A model generated the notes under the pieces. The model saw only the letters and a list, made by a program, of their open reading frames with translations. It did no database searches and was not told the DNA's origin. This document shows, in pieces, positions 10,630 through 24,554 of a stretch of DNA of 64,000 nucleotides. The stretch lies in assembly GCA_951213105.1 (NCBI GenBank), contig OX578145.1, positions 10,981,707 to 11,045,706 of the forward strand, in the 5' to 3' direction. The first letter of the stretch is position 1; each line of letters begins with the position of its first letter. A program made the translations under genes and the position numbers. Source of the DNA: Amaurobius ferox (lineage: Eukaryota > Arthropoda > Arachnida > Araneae > Amaurobiidae).

Positions 10630-10935
10630 TTATATATCTATAAATAAAATGTCTGTGGGTATGTGTGTTTGTTTCTTCATCACGGGAGAACGGCTGCACC
10701 GAATTTCATGAAATTTTGTAGATAGCCATGAAATAGTCCCACTTAAAATTGAGTCTATATTTCGAGTTTTTATAGGACCTGGGGCTGTCGAGGTATTATA
10801 AAAAGGGAACCTCCCATAAAAATAGTATTATGCAGACGATAATTTTTCAGCAAATTTATTTGAAAAACAAAATGATACCACGCTGTTAAGCCTGGACAGA
10901 CTAACAATAGCGAGACTACGATTTTTTTAGGCATG
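10630..10935 (+). repeat. R5 repeat (CATCACGGGAGAACGGCTG family)
   Basis: Contains TTCTTCATCACGGGAGAACG, an AATTTCATGAAATTTTGTA block and CCCACTTAAAATTGAGTC. Related copies are at 52478-52770 and, in part, at 13081-13260 and 18170-18250. Similar sequences are widespread in arthropod genomes, often in Helitron-like elements; that assignment is inference. Confidence 0.55.
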
Positions 10936-10939
10936 TACC

Positions 10940-11420
10940 TATGTAGTTGAATTTTTACAAAATGTAGCCTTTTTTTTAATTTTTATGTAGTTTAAAAATG
11001 TATAAAAAGTAGAATATCTCGTAAAGTGTAAAACAGTCTTCCGTATCGGTGCATTCTTCGAGAAAACTATACAAAAATAAGAAATTGGGTACATTTAGAA
11101 AACTGCTAAAGGAATTTACGCTGAAATAAACCGTTTTTCGATTTAAATTTTAATTTGGCTTGGAACAGCTCGGGAAGCAATCTCAGTGAGCGCCAGTAAG
11201 TAAAAAGCGAAGATCGAAGCGCCCTTTGAATTTCTGTGCCTCACGTAGTAAAAACTATAACATACAAAAATATTAAATTTGGTATATATACAGAGAAATA
11301 ATTGGGGAACTCTGTGAAATAAACCGTTTTTGATTTAAACTTTAGTATGGCTTGAAATAGCTCGCAAAGCGAGCTCCACGAGGGCTAACGAGAAGTAAGC
11401 AAAGCCTCCGGGGTTTGCGA
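10940..11420. repeat. Divergent tandem duplication of about 200 bp
   Basis: The block GAAATAAACCGTTTTTCGAT followed by TTGGCTTGGAACAGCTCG at about 11122 recurs diverged at about 11323 (GAAATAAACCGTTTTTGATT, then TGGCTTGAAATAGCTCG). This gives two units of about 200 bp. Non-coding. Confidence 0.45.
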
Positions 11421-11576
11421 AACGTGGAGAGTAAGACTGGTTTCCAGTATTCACTGGCTGTAATAATCATGCCAAATATTTTTCGAAACGCTCTATTCGT
11501 TTGTAATAGATAGCTTCTATTATCTTACGATATGCACATTTCCATACATACTAGCATAAATACATACACTAATATA

Positions 11577-12158
11577 CAAGGTGATTACAAAAAAGATTGA
11601 CCGAAACTTTAGGAAGTGGTAGTACACACCAAACCAAGCATTTTTCGCCATAGTTTACCGGGTCGGAAATGAAACATAAATACGCTACTGGGCGCTTAAT
11701 GGTGAAACCAATGAGGTGAGGCGAAAAGACAAAAATGGCATAGGAGTTATAAAATGATATTTAATAAGCAATAATTACAGTAATGGCTCAAAAGAGAGAC
11801 CGCTAACCTGAATGCCCGTATCATAGCGGCCATGATGGGATTGACGAACTCTCTCGAATAGACTAGGCATGTCACGCACTTCGACAGCAGCGGCCGAAAT
11901 TCTGGTGACGAGTTCCTCTTCAGATTCAAAGGGAGTGTCATAGACGAGATTCTTGAGATATCCTTACAAAAAGAAGGCAAGACACGACAGATCGGGCGAT
12001 CGTGGGGGCGGCTAAGCTATGATACCACCTCGCCCAATCCATCGCAGTGTAACGCCTTTACATTGTATTTCCGGTCCGGTAAACTATGACGAAAAATGCT
12101 TGGTTTGGTGTGTACTTCCACCTCGTAAAGTGTGGCTCATTTTTTTTTAATCACCCTG
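11577..12158 (-). mobile_element. Internally deleted Tc1/mariner relative with ~90-bp TIRs
   Basis: A 582-bp element between TA dinucleotides. Inverted ends CAAGGTGATTAC and CAGGGTGATTAA extend about 90 bp inward with moderate divergence; the stretch around CACACCAAACCAAGCATTTTTC is nearly identical in both arms. The CAGGGTG-type end is common in mariner-like elements of arthropods. Only the C-terminal part of a transposase remains inside. Confidence 0.75.
11775..12041 (-). pseudogene. Remnant C-terminus of mariner-like transposase
   Basis: The minus-strand frame from 12041 starts WIGRGG and reads PPRSPDLSCLAFFL, then GYLKNLVYDTPFESEEEL. This matches the RSPDLxPxDFFLWGxxK block of SETMAR/Tc3-like transposases. 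Two stops interrupt it (at the Trp before PPRSPD and at the Trp of FLWG), and the catalytic Asp of the xDFFLWG block is Ala. All residues before this block are deleted, so the copy is dead and non-autonomous. Confidence 0.7.
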
Positions 12159-12334
12159 TATATACACACATTTACATACATACACACAGACATCACCTCA
12201 AAAATGTTTGATTCGAGTTCAAGGAAGTTCAAAATGAAATGTGTTGTTTCCGTAGAAAATTCGAATTCATTTTTCGATCACAATACTTTCTCTACATATT
12301 TTACTATAAATGTAGGGAATAACACGATATAAAT

Positions 12335-13080
12335 TTTTAATGTCTTTTGCTGGTTAAATGTAAGTAAATTAAAATATCAGAAGAGGTTTGCATCCTACAC
12401 AGTGACAAAGTCTTTTCTGTAGCATAGTCAACCCTCCAAATCCCAACCTTTGTGAAGTTTTCTCAAATTACTACAAATAATGCCGTCCAATTTAACAACC
12501 ATTTAATCAGTAAGTTTGTTGTCCCGAAAGTTATTCAAGAAGAAAAATGCAGTTGAAACATCGTGCAAATATGAATTTCAAGCAACAAATCTCAAATTTC
12601 CTTAGTATTAGAAAAATTTCGTTTAATAAACTACAGTAACGAGAGGAACAAGTGTGGCGTTCTAAAAGAAATTCGATTAATTCCACAACATCTGGAAAGA
12701 ATGGAATGTTCAAGATTTGGACGCATCGAAATTCAGTTGTCGGTCTATTACAATCGTTTACTGAATCTGACTGATCTCTTTTAATCTGCAACTGGAACGT
12801 CGATGTCTGCTTTCTGTACTTGACATCTTTCTAATGAGAAACTGTTAGAAAGAAATTATATTAATTTTTTTTTCAGTTTCGAAGCTTAGATTTATGAAAT
12901 GCTATGAGAAAAATCTTATTTTAGTGAATTATAGAAGCTGTTTAGTTATGTAACTGGAAACTCGGCTGTTTACAATATTTAAAAGGATTTTTGAATTTGG
13001 AAGAATAACTAATTCGTGTCTAAGAACGTTTCTCAGAGTAAAGTGCGGGGGGGGGGGACGCTTGGAATCATTAATGCCAG
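12335..13080. other. No recognisable feature
   Basis: AT-rich sequence with a short poly-G run at about 13047. Short open frames here lack codon structure or known motifs. Confidence 0.35.
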
Positions 13081-13949
13081 TCTATACTCATAAAAGATGT
13101 ACGTTTGTCTGTCGGCGGCATAATTACGTAGCTATTCACAGCTACGGAATTCCGTACAGAAATCGTTCACGTTAGGTAACGAGATATCTCGGAGGGATAC
13201 TATTAAAATCTGAATGTGTGTTTAGTTATTTTATTTTGAAGTGTTATTTTGAGCGATTTTTGCACAAATCGGTTTCTTAGCTAACGAAATTATTATCGCA
13301 GAGTTTTTATCTTAACACCATCGAAAAGAAAAGGTAAAGAACGCTTTTTCTACCGAATTTTAGGGCGAAATCCGTATGGCAATAAGTTTATTTTTAAATG
13401 GATTTTTGAAAATACTTCCCAAAATATGTCTCTTAGGCAAATATATTTCTGAATTCTTCTATCTGCGAATTGAAGATTCGCACGATTCTAATTTCGTGTG
13501 AATATGGAGCAATATTTTTAAAGTCTTAAGAAATATGATTACTATATCTCTGAAATTATACGTTTTTAAGTGGATCTATAAAAGTTGCCTTTTGCAATAT
13601 CAGCCGTGAATGGTAATTCTCCATCCTTGAAGAAACGCATGTGTGGCAGTTGTTATGTCAACAGACTGGAGATTTCAGTCAGGTTTCTTTTTGTTTTAAT
13701 TGAATATACTTAGATCATGTAGGTACTAATTATACTCGAGCTTAGTATTAATTTTACTTTCCTCATTAAGGCACTGTTTTTTTATTGGTGATTGCAAATA
13801 TTTTCATTAATTATTAAGAACATAGTGTTAATTTAATGCAAGTTTAGCATCCCTCATTTCAATAATCATCAAAATTGAATAGGTTACGGACATTTGGGTT
13901 TATATTTTATTACCTATCGTCATTCAGTAAAAGGTATCTCAGATCAGTT

Positions 13950-14115
13950 AAGACGTCCTCAACACGTTTTGACTATTTTTAGAGCGATGTCCGTCTGTCT
14001 CTTTAGAGTCAATTTCTTGTGTACACGATATCTGCAGCAAATATTAATTTTCACCCGATTACATCCGGCTTTGGTAGCGAAAAATAAGAAATTCGATAGA
14101 GTTTTATTGAAAGCT
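13950..14115 (+). repeat. R11 repeat, plus copy
   Basis: A block with CGTTTTGACTATTTTTAGAG, a GTCTGTCTCTTT run and a TGTACACGATATC...CAGCAAATATTAATTTTC order. It recurs inverted at 14870-15090, where the last motif reads TGTACACACGATAGCGGCC. Non-coding dispersed family. Confidence 0.45.
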
Positions 14116-14514
14116 TCAAAATTTATATTTCTTAACGTGAAATTTTATATTTCTTAATGTGACATCATAGGATAAAATGTGACAAAAGGATGCATAAAAG
14201 AGGTCATTTATCGCTCAATGATTGCGAAATAACAGTTTCAATCGTTGTAGTGAAAAATAACCGCGATCATTTAAAAAGAAAAACTCAAAGTATTAAAAAT
14301 TCTATCAAATTGTGAATTAAGTTTATTTGGACTATATATTTGGTTTATGCAGCTCTGTCTGTTTATTATCCTAGCACACTTCCTTCATTTTGTGAGAAGC
14401 ATTATAAAATTAAAAAAAAATTAATTTGAAAATAAAATTAAGCTTCAAATCGACTTTCTCATATCAGAATTCATTTTTAGTAACTTATTCTTTCTTTCTT
14501 TTTTTTTTTCAAAT

Positions 14515-14640
14515 CTTGGAAGAAAAATTTTGGTATTGTGGTCCAAATAATTACAATTATCCTTTTAAAGGGCTTAAAATCCTTTTAAAGGGCTTAAATA
14601 TCCTTTAAATATCCTTACAATAATCCTTTTAAAGGGCTTA
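14515..14640 (+). repeat. Short tandem repeat CCTTTTAAAGGGCTTAAA
   Basis: Three copies of CCTTTTAAAGGGCTTAAA(A/T) at about 14561, 14581 and 14619, with one intervening partial unit. Each unit is itself palindromic (CCTTTTAAAGG). Confidence 0.6.
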
Positions 14641-14869
14641 AAATTTTTTTTCGATTGATACTATATTTGAAATTGTATCACCGGGGGAGGGCGGAACTTG
14701 CCCCCTGAGAGGGGGGGGGGATAATGACGTTACGAACAAAAAATTGTGTCGCCTTTATTTTTTACTAATGATTGAAACTGTTAGGTTTTGTGATCATTGA
14801 GCCATCAGTAAACCTTTTTATATATGATTATGTCTAATTTTGTCCCATGTTTCCATGTTAAGAAATTAT

Positions 14870-15090
14870 AAAATTTCTAATCTATTTCGAAGTGTTTGAT
14901 CAAATTTAAAGAAATTCCATCTAATTCTAAATTTTTTGATAACAAAACCAGATATAAAATTTCTTGAAAGTCCATTAATATGTGTGGCCGCTATCGTGTG
15001 TACAAAAAATCCACCACACATACAGACAGACATACCGACAGATATCACTCCAAAAATAGTTAAAACATATTCAGGAGGCCTTGAAACACA
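14870..15090 (-). repeat. R11 repeat, minus copy
   Basis: Inverted relative of 13950-14115, giving an inverted pair with about 750 bp between arms. It contains the CAGACAGACATACCGACAG microsatellite-like run. Confidence 0.45.
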
Positions 15091-15649
15091 TATTGGTATC
15101 ACAATTTTGAATTCAAAAAATTTCGTGAAAGCAATACTTATCGTACTATATTACATACTAATTTAACTACTAAATATTAACATAATCTCATACTAATTAC
15201 ATAGTATGAGAAAGTAAAAAAGAAGTACTCCAAATATTGAAAGTTTACCGTAAGCTTCAAATTAAGTTTCTTTATATTATATATTCCGAACGAAGAAATG
15301 CTTTACAGCTAGTACATTAATACGTATGGTTTCGAAATTCATAACAGATAGTATAAGAAAATACGAAACGCGTTATAAATTTGACTTATATACTCAATTT
15401 ATTTATATGTACTTGAAAACAAGTACATATAATTCTTTTAATGTTTTCTCAGCATCCATAAATAAAGAATACACCTATTTCAGTTGTTCTAATAAAACAC
15501 TGTATTCGGATATGGCCATCTTATCGATCGAATTCTCGAAACATTTGGGAATATATTAAACTTGTTATAAATTGTAATTTATTTGATGTTTTCGAGCGAG
15601 TGTTTGTTTAAAAGGATATATCGTTAGTGTAAAAGTATTAGAATCTCCA

Positions 15650-16275
15650 GTGATTTTTCAATAATGCATTTAAAAATTGGGCAGTATCTAAAAAATGGTT
15701 CATGCTAATGTTCTAAAATTTACATCATTCATTTTGCAATGGAATATTACATCTGAAATTATTATTTATTTATTTATTATTATTAGCGGACTCTATTTTT
15801 ATTGATGTTTTTAATTCATGCGAAAATCGTCTTTCGTACATTCAATCGCGTTTAAAATCAATACGGTTCCAGTATTCACTGATTGTAACAATTGTACCAA
15901 ATTAAGTTTGAAACGATCTATTCTTTCGTGAAATATCGTATCCAATACACAAACTCATTACAGCATAACATTAACATACATGCACACATCATCATACATT
16001 AACATACATACATACATCAGCATACAGTAACATACATACATACATCAGCATACATTAACATACATACATACATCAGCATACATTAACATACATACTCATA
16101 CACACTAACATACATATACACTAACATATGTACATACACACACACAGCCATCACTTTCAAAATGCTCAATTCGAGTTCAGAGATGTTTAAAACATATTCC
16201 TCCGTCAAAAACTCCATTTCGAATTTTCAACTCCTCCGAAATGTTTTATTAAACTATGTATGTCGGGAAAGTAAT
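15650..16275 (-). repeat. R2-like repeat with CATACATTAA array
   Basis: Old R2 relative in minus orientation with a CATGCTAATGTTCTAAAATT block at left and CCGTCAAAAACTCCATTTCG near 16203. The CA region has expanded into a tandem array of about 28 bp (ACATACATACATCAGCATAC plus ATTA) at 15970-16130. Confidence 0.55.
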
Positions 16276-16430
16276 ATGTGTACCAACGTATTTCGAAGGT
16301 CTATTGATAAAACCTTATTTTGTACGGAAACACAAAGCCTTTATATAAACTCATACTTTGTATATTTATATCTCTCGTATACATTGATAACAAAGAATGT
16401 CACATAAAATATTTAAGAATATAAAGTATT

Positions 16431-17440
16431 AACAAGATTGATCGATCATGCATAAAGCATTGAATGTGAAACACTTTCCAACTGAAATGCAATTTTATTT
16501 AACCATCTCTAAAACGTGATACATTCAGCGCTGATATTTTTTTAATGATAACAGAACTATAATAATTTATTTTACATTTTACTTAGAATCTTAAAACGCA
16601 TGGAGGTAAAAGTACTTTCGAACTCTATGCTTAAAACTTCATCAAAAAAGGAATGCTATAAAATCGTCTGATTTTCTATGTAAAATCAATGAATATTTCA
16701 TTCATATCACCTATATTCCAGACTCCAGAGCTAAATAATTTTGTGTTAGAAAGTTTAGAAATTCTTATACAACTCATCTTACTGCTTGATTTGCTTACAT
16801 TCTGCATCCATTAAAATCGCAGAAATAATGCTTCGTTGTAGAAATAATCAAAGTTGGAGAATCATTTAAACTCAAAAATAATGGCATTGCGTTGGCACAG
16901 AATATAGATATACAGAAAATACGCAAAAGTAAAGTGGTTTTAGGACGAATGCAGCACTCAATATAAATTTAGAAGAACTTTAAAAATCAACATTTTGACA
17001 TTGGAAAAAAGATGGATGCCCTATTTTATTTTGAAGTGGGTCGCGTGATCTCTTCATATTATATGGGTGTCATTATTATTTTAATTTTAATTTAAAAACT
17101 ACCTAAGCTATTCTGCTCAATTTTTTTATGCATTTTATGGGATATTTGAAATATTTTCTAAAATTTTCAAACCAATTTGCGAATTTTAAGTTCGCTTAAA
17201 GTGTTTGAAAAATGAGGTTATCGGGTTCAATGTATGTCACTTTTTCAACCCGGGTTCAATTCAAAACTAACGATATTATTCATTTACATTCCCATATGTC
17301 CTACAGACCGTATGAACAACATACTAAAATTTTATTTTGGTAAAGTCAATTTTATGACAGTTATCGTGCAAACGGACAGATAGGCAGAAAGACCAAAGTC
17401 ATAAACACTTTTCAACTATGATAAAAAGTGTTAAAAACTA
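16431..17440 (-). repeat. R1 repeat, near full length
   Basis: Minus orientation. AACAAGATTGATCGATCATG with the 3' hairpin is at the left end, and the 5' end at about 17432 is decayed (AACACTTTTTATC). It contains the CCCATATGTCC...CCCGGGTTCAAT landmarks of R1. Confidence 0.75.
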
Positions 17441-18117
17441 TATACGCCATACTTTATATTTAAAAGCTTTTTTTGTTCTGATTTTCAAAAATTAAAACAC
17501 ATCTTAATTAGAGAAAAATGCATATTATATTAATTGATTTTCAATAAAAATACGTAATTTACCTCAAAGTTAAGGCAATGTTGATGAAAATGCACAACAA
17601 AGCTCTCGTTCATTACGTAATCGTTAATTCGCATACGTAAAATTATAAATATTAAGTAAAACCAGTTCAAACAGCTGCCCAAATATTTAAAAATATTTTA
17701 GATGTTTTTTATGCGATGTCTAACGACATATTTTTAATTTCAAGCAAGCAAATGTTGAAATCGGCGTGCAGTCCCACATAAACGGTTATCGTGTTTTTCA
17801 GCCATTCAACTTTATGCACTGTGAAACAACATTTACAGAGACCAAAATTCGAAGCTCGATCATGTTAATAATATTTCGAGAGATTTTCATAATATTTCGA
17901 GATTTTCATAATATTTTTAGGGGCGAAAAGAGACGTCAAACCATAAAACTTGTGACTAATGTTTTTATATAGCATTATTTTGCATGATTATACATGGTAA
18001 AATATAATTAATACCATACTCATAGAGAAACCTTCAAGTACACGAAGATGTTTAATCTACGATAACGTTTTACACACACAATTTATAAAAATAAAAGTGA
18101 AAATATGTCTATTTGCT

Positions 18118-18250
18118 TGGTTGTGTGTGTGTGAGTGTGTGTGTGCATGCGTCTGTGTGTGTGTGTGTGTATGTGTGTGTGTTTGTCTCATCATAACGGG
18201 AGAATGGCTGCACTGAATTGGATGAAAATGCCAGGTCAAGGTGCAGTTTC
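18118..18250 (+). repeat. (GT)n run and R5 fragment
   Basis: A GT-rich microsatellite (18121-18185) is followed by GTCTCATCATAACGGGAGAA and TGGCTGCACTGAATT, the start block of R5. The apparent His/Thr-rich minus-strand frame is a repeat artefact. Confidence 0.55.
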
Positions 18251-18618
18251 ATTATGCATCCGCTGTGCCTGTTAGGTTTATAAAAATTGTTACAAAGAAA
18301 AGTTTTGTTAAGACGGTTATGGAAATTGAATATCAATAAAGACTTTTATTAAGAATATCGAATCCGTAAATATAAAGTTTATCTTGTGTTTCCCAGGCAA
18401 CACCCCATTTTGCACTATTTATGAAACTTTTTTCATGAAGGAAATTCTTCATACCAAAGTATTGATGCCAAACATTCAGAGTAAGCACTATTCATCCCCT
18501 CACCCCATAAAGGGGGCTTTTAAAAATAAGTTGCCTTTTATAAGACTCTTAAATATCAAGCTAACGCGATCGCCATTTGGACTCCCCCGGTTCAGTCAGT
18601 TATCGTCTGTCTCTACTA

Positions 18619-18958
18619 TAAGGTAGGATCAAAAAGTTCGGAGACTGCTCTGATTACTCCAACCCTGTTTGGAGGAGAGGGGAACTATTTCACTGTGGCG
18701 TAGAGGCACATGTGACGCGAGATGTGAAAAGGAAGAAGCAGATCTGCAGTGCAGGGTTTTTCCAGACAATGCGTTCCCATTTTCGACGAACGCGAACGAC
18801 TACAGTTCACCGACACGCATTGTCTAGAAAAGCACCGGCTTCTTCCTTTTCACATCTCGCGTCACATGTGCCTCTACGCCACGGTAAAATAGTTCCCATC
18901 TCCTCGAATCAGGGTTGAAGATATCAGTACAGTCTCCGAACATTTTGATCCTACCTTG
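18619..18958. mobile_element. Long-TIR MITE of Tc1/mariner type
   Basis: A 340-bp element with ends AAGGTAGGATCAAAAAGTTC and the complement of AAGGTAGGATCAAAATGTTC, flanked by TA. The inverted arms are about 150 bp each and include GTGGCGTAGAGGCACATGTG in near-identical form on both sides, with ACAATGCGTTCCCATTTTCG and its partner near the centre. Non-coding and probably moved in trans by a mariner. Confidence 0.7.
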
Positions 18959-19239
18959 TACTTCAAAGGCACGCGCACGTTCCATGGGTGATCTTTGATA
19001 CGCCACTTAGCTGCAAAATAGGTGCTTCGGCTTTCAATAAATTGTACCAAACATTCAAGAAAGTATTCTAGAATGAGAAAATAACCCCCTTTTCGACATC
19101 GCTTCAACTGGGAGTCAAGATGGCCGCTGCTGCGACAGCCTGGCTATTTAGGAGTCTTGGTATTTTACGCAGAAGCAGTTTCGTATATATCCTGATGCGG
19201 GACTTACGGAAAAAAACGCTGCGGTAGCATTCCCTTTTA

Positions 19240-19450
19240 TATTATTTTCCCTTTTCGCAGGAAGAAAGTGAAATTGTATTATGTGGCATGTTGCAAATAA
19301 AGTTAGTTGTGACAGACATACTCTACTTTTCGTCCCCAAGAACTTCCCAGGAAAATTCTCCCATTTCTTTCTTTACCTTTAATGCGGGAATTTGCTTTAG
19401 CTAGAGATCTTTGAATATATAAAGTATTTATTTTTATATAAGGAGGAGTA
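19240..19450 (+). repeat. R8 repeat, copy 1
   Basis: Shares the order AAGTGAAATTGTATTATGTG, GGCATGTTGCAAATAAAGTT, AGTTGTGACA, then a CTTCC/TTTACTTT block with 24555-24760 and 31310-31470, all in the same orientation. Function unknown. Confidence 0.45.
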
Positions 19451-19682
19451 AACGCAAGAGTAAAATTGAGAAAATTTTCAATGACCTTGTTTAAATATCA
19501 GATTCCAGAGAAATAATAAAATGTATCGTTTTAGAAAAAATGTTCTGACGGCACATTTAAGGTCACTTTCAATATTAAATGAAATTTAATCATGTCAGTA
19601 ACTTAATGGATAGAGTGTCTTTTCGTCAGCTGGATATGGGTGGTTTGATTCTGTTGTGAGGAAAATGTTTTACAATAAAAAA

Positions 19683-20190
19683 GCTGATGTGACTAGCACA
19701 TGACTTGTGCTATAGATTCAAATTTATTTTCTGTTTATTTCTTTAATAATTCATTAAATCGAATTTAATGGCACAAAATAACACTCGTCAATATTTTAAA
19801 TGTCAATGATTTGATTTGCACTTTTAACCCAATTTCCGTTTCCATTTGATAAATGAACGTATTTTAAAATGTGGCGTAGTAAAAATACGAAAAAACTAGA
19901 ATATCTCGAGAACGGCTAGTTCTAGAGTGATGGGGGTGGTCTTATTCTTTTCATCGTCAAAAATTACATATAAAACAAGCATATAAGGAATACATCTAGG
20001 CGCGCGCGCGCGCACGCACACACCTAAACACACACACACACACACAAAACGCTGAACATATTTTTTTCGTTTTCTAAAGGTTTTAAAATACGTAGATCCG
20101 TCGAAAACTCAAGTTGATTTTCGACACGATTTCAATACTTTCCCCATGCATTGCCATGCATTGTAGGAAAAGCAAATATACGTTAAACCG
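19683..20190 (-). repeat. R3 repeat, partial
   Basis: Starts with the 3' hairpin GATGTGACTAGCACATGAC and contains TTTAATAATTCATTAAATCG, a GC/CA microsatellite at 19998-20046 and CCGTCGAAAACTCAAG near 20102. It ends by a decayed 5' hairpin at about 20145-20175. Confidence 0.65.
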
Positions 20191-20639
20191 GTCATAAGAC
20201 CGGCTGCATAAGTATATGTGAATAATCTTTTCAATCCGCCAGCGTACAGAGTTTACGCTCTTAAAATCAATGCATATACATACAGACCCCTACCTCTCTT
20301 ATTAATACTATTAATTATTATACGGTGTTCTAAATAAATACATTTTTAAATACGAATATTTTCAACTTTAAGCGTTCATAATTTAAAAACTAATTTGAGT
20401 AAAAAAAAACTCGATGAGGCGTCCAGGAACCTGAAGTACCCTTGTAATGAATTTCTCAGCTTTTGAAAGCTTCGATTGTGTACTGCACGCGGCACAGGCA
20501 GACATTTTATTTTATTATGCAGGATATGGAAACTCTCTGTTGTTTTTGGACAGGACGGCAATCCGTAATATTTGTTGATTTTGACCAGATCGAGTATATA
20601 TGTAAAGAAAAAAAGCATTTACTTTTACTTTTCTTCCTT

Positions 20640-21160
20640 TTATATGGTAAAGTATAGGAAAAGTATCGTACCAAAAATGTCTAATCGATTTCTCGATGGA
20701 TCTATACGTTTCATACAGTATAGAGCCAGATAAATATATTTTTAGCGTGAAGTCTGTGTGTCTCGCTATGTAATACATGCATCCATTCTAACCGGAAAAC
20801 TAGTGGACCAAATTTTACAAAATTTGATAGATAAATCACTTGTGACATATTCTGGTGCTGATCAGATTTTGGTTCGATTTGGATAAAAAGAACCTGCCTT
20901 TTTTTGCGAAATGGCCTGCAAGAATCGTATTATGTATCCACTCTAAATGAAAACCCAATTGACCAAATTCTACAACATGTGGTAAATAAGTCACTTGTAG
21001 TTTACCCTTTTGCTTGCTCATTAGATTTTGGTAAGATTCGGGAAAAAAAGAACCTGTCTTTTTTTTTTTCGAAATGTTTCGAGAAATCTTTAAAATCTAA
21101 AGTAAAAGACTATATATTCTTAAATATATCAATTAAATGCTTGTTTTATAAATAACTTTT
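20640..21160 (+). repeat. R3 repeat, diverged with internal duplication
   Basis: The CACTCTAAATGAAAACCCAA / ACCAAATTTTACAAAATTTG block of R3 occurs twice (about 20780 and 20935), followed by GTGCTGATCAGATTTTGGTT and GAACCTGCC blocks, also twice. Non-coding. Confidence 0.6.
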
Positions 21161-21238
21161 GATGATGAAAATAATAAGTATATTATTCATTGCTCTAGCT
21201 CTAAGTTTAACCGCTCGGTCTCTTGCTCGCTTTCTGAA

Positions 21239-21313
21239 TATATATATATATATATATATATATTAGTGTATTATGAGTTACTTCTTCCATTCTACCATTG
21301 GATTTTCTATTTT

Positions 21314-21363
<50 letters not shown>

Positions 21364-21382
21364 ATATATATATATATATACA

Positions 21383-21475
<93 letters not shown>
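21239..21475. repeat. (TA)n tract containing a PLE 3'-terminus fragment
   Basis: TA repeats at 21239-21262 and 21319-21475 flank a 56-bp piece (21263-21318) reading TATTATGAGTTACTTC...CTACCATTGGATTTT. That piece is the reverse complement of the extreme 3' end of the PLE at 55066-55106. The PLE end therefore lies inside the TA repeat. Confidence 0.75.
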
Positions 21476-21480
<5 letters not shown>

Positions 21481-22551
21481 AAAATGCAACACCATGAAAG
21501 AGCAAATAGAGTGTGATGGTAAAGGGCACACAGGCAGAGATGGCATATATAAATAATGGATGTTAATTCCAGAAGGATAATGCAATGCAGTAATGACATA
21601 GACAGGATGATCAGTAGGCATTAGGACCACCTCTTGCGACGATACAAGCAGCAACACTTCGAGGAAAAAATGCAATGAGCATGCGGATAGTTTCCTGAGG
21701 GATGAATGACCATATGCTTTCAGCCATCCTCCACAGGTTGTCCTCTGTTTAAGGCGGGGCAGGACAGTTAAACGACGCCAATTACGTCCCATACATGCTC
21801 GATGGGTGGGAGATCTGGAGACATCTTAGGCCAAGGAAGCACCAGAATACCATGCAAGACTTGTCTGCTGATGGTTGCAGTGTGCGGTCGTGAGTTGTCT
21901 CGCTGGAAAACAACATTTTGCAAACGCTGAAAGTAGAAAAGTGAAACCGGCCGCAGCACCTCATTCACATATCATCGTGCCGCTGTTGTGCCTCTGATAC
22001 GAACTAGAGGTGACCAGCTATCGAAACCGATGGCACTCCAAGCCATGATGAAGAGTTGTCGAGCAATATGGTGTTCAACATTTGCAGCAGGATTGGATCT
22101 GTTGCCACGTCACTTCCAAACTCTCATACGGCGACTGTCATTCGACAAACAGAACCGAGACTCGTCGCTGAACACTACCATGTCCACTTCAGTCGTCCAA
22201 CAGGCTCGGGTCCGACACCATTGAAATCTCTCACGATCTCTTACCGTCAACGGCAGTCTTCGTAAAGGACGGTTTGAGTGCAAACTGCTTTTGAGTAATC
22301 GTCGAGAAACTGTTATCGCTGATATTGGAACATCCAATGGACCCTGCAAATTCTGCTGAATGTCGACAGTTGTTGTTTGTAGGCGACAAACGTAACAACT
22401 GTTGGCTCGTCTGCCGTTTTCATCCCTTTTATCACGGGCTCTAGTCACGTCACCTACTTGCATTTGAGATTATTTGCGAACATCGGCCAGCTGCGTTTGT
22501 CTCGCAATTCGCTTAATTATATGGCCAAAGCTTCATGGTGTTGCATTTTCT
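21476..22551 (-). mobile_element. Tc1-like element 1 in (TA)n
   Basis: Inverted ends AGAAAAAATGCAACACCATG and, at the right, the complement of AGAAAATGCAACACCATGAA, each next to TA. Total about 1.08 kb, shorter than a complete 1.6-kb element. The left flank is pure (TA)n and the right flank is a second (TA)n tract. The coding part is on the minus strand and broken. Confidence 0.82.
21768..22463 (-). pseudogene. Tc1-like transposase (DD34E), fragmented
   Basis: One minus-strand block (22463-22110) ends with VVFSDESRFCLSND, which holds the first catalytic Asp. The second (21968-21768) holds FQRDNSRPHTA with the second Asp and LPPIEHVWDVIG with the catalytic Glu. The blocks lie in different frames, with sequence missing between them. 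The N-terminal helix-turn-helix region is largely absent. Confidence 0.82.
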
Positions 22552-22566
22552 ATGTCGAATAGTGTG

Positions 22567-24192
<1,626 letters not shown>

Positions 24193-24229
24193 TACACACA
24201 TATAGATGTGTGTTTGTGTGTGTGTGTTT

Positions 24230-24345
24230 CTTTTTTTTTCCTTACATTTTTACCATGCCGCCTATTTGAAAATACTACCCAGTTACAAAATGAAAAGGAA
24301 AATTAATTAAAACTGCGAATTTAGTGTTATTTCAATTAATTATGC
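24230..24345 (+). repeat. R3 fragment
   Basis: GCCTATTTGAAAATACTACC, then an AGTTAC...AATGAAAAGGAAAATTAATT order, matches the 3' half of R3. Confidence 0.45.
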
Positions 24346-24554
24346 AGGATATTTTGTGCAGTTGAATGGATTATGACAGAAAAAATAAATTTTGATTCTG
24401 TTGAGAAAATCATGTATTGGACACATCAGATTTCTATTATTGTTTTCCGAAAATATGCGTTGTTAATCTGCAAGAAAAGTTATTCATTGGAAATATAAAC
24501 ATATAATTTACATATACGCATCTCTGTGTAACGTAAAAATAGACGCTGACTGGA

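Larger units (their letters stand above)
11425..12330 (-). repeat. R2-like repeat interrupted by a mariner remnant
   Basis: Flanks of the mariner remnant read as one R2-like unit: TTCCAGTATTCACTGG at left, CATACA/CACACA runs, then CACCTCAAAAATGTTTGATT and CGTAGAAAATTCGAATTC at right. This is the order seen in R2 at 38880-39130. The insertion therefore landed in the CA/TA-rich part of an older R2 copy. Confidence 0.5.

Noticed and set aside
18057..18336. His/Thr-rich minus-strand frames, and similar Val/Cys or His/Thr frames at 28924, 29770, 38918, 40974 and 41945
   Set aside because: They arise from GT/CA microsatellites within repeat families.
18712..19107. Overlapping open frames on both strands
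   Set aside because: They fall in the inverted arms of the long-TIR MITE (18619-18958) and its flank.
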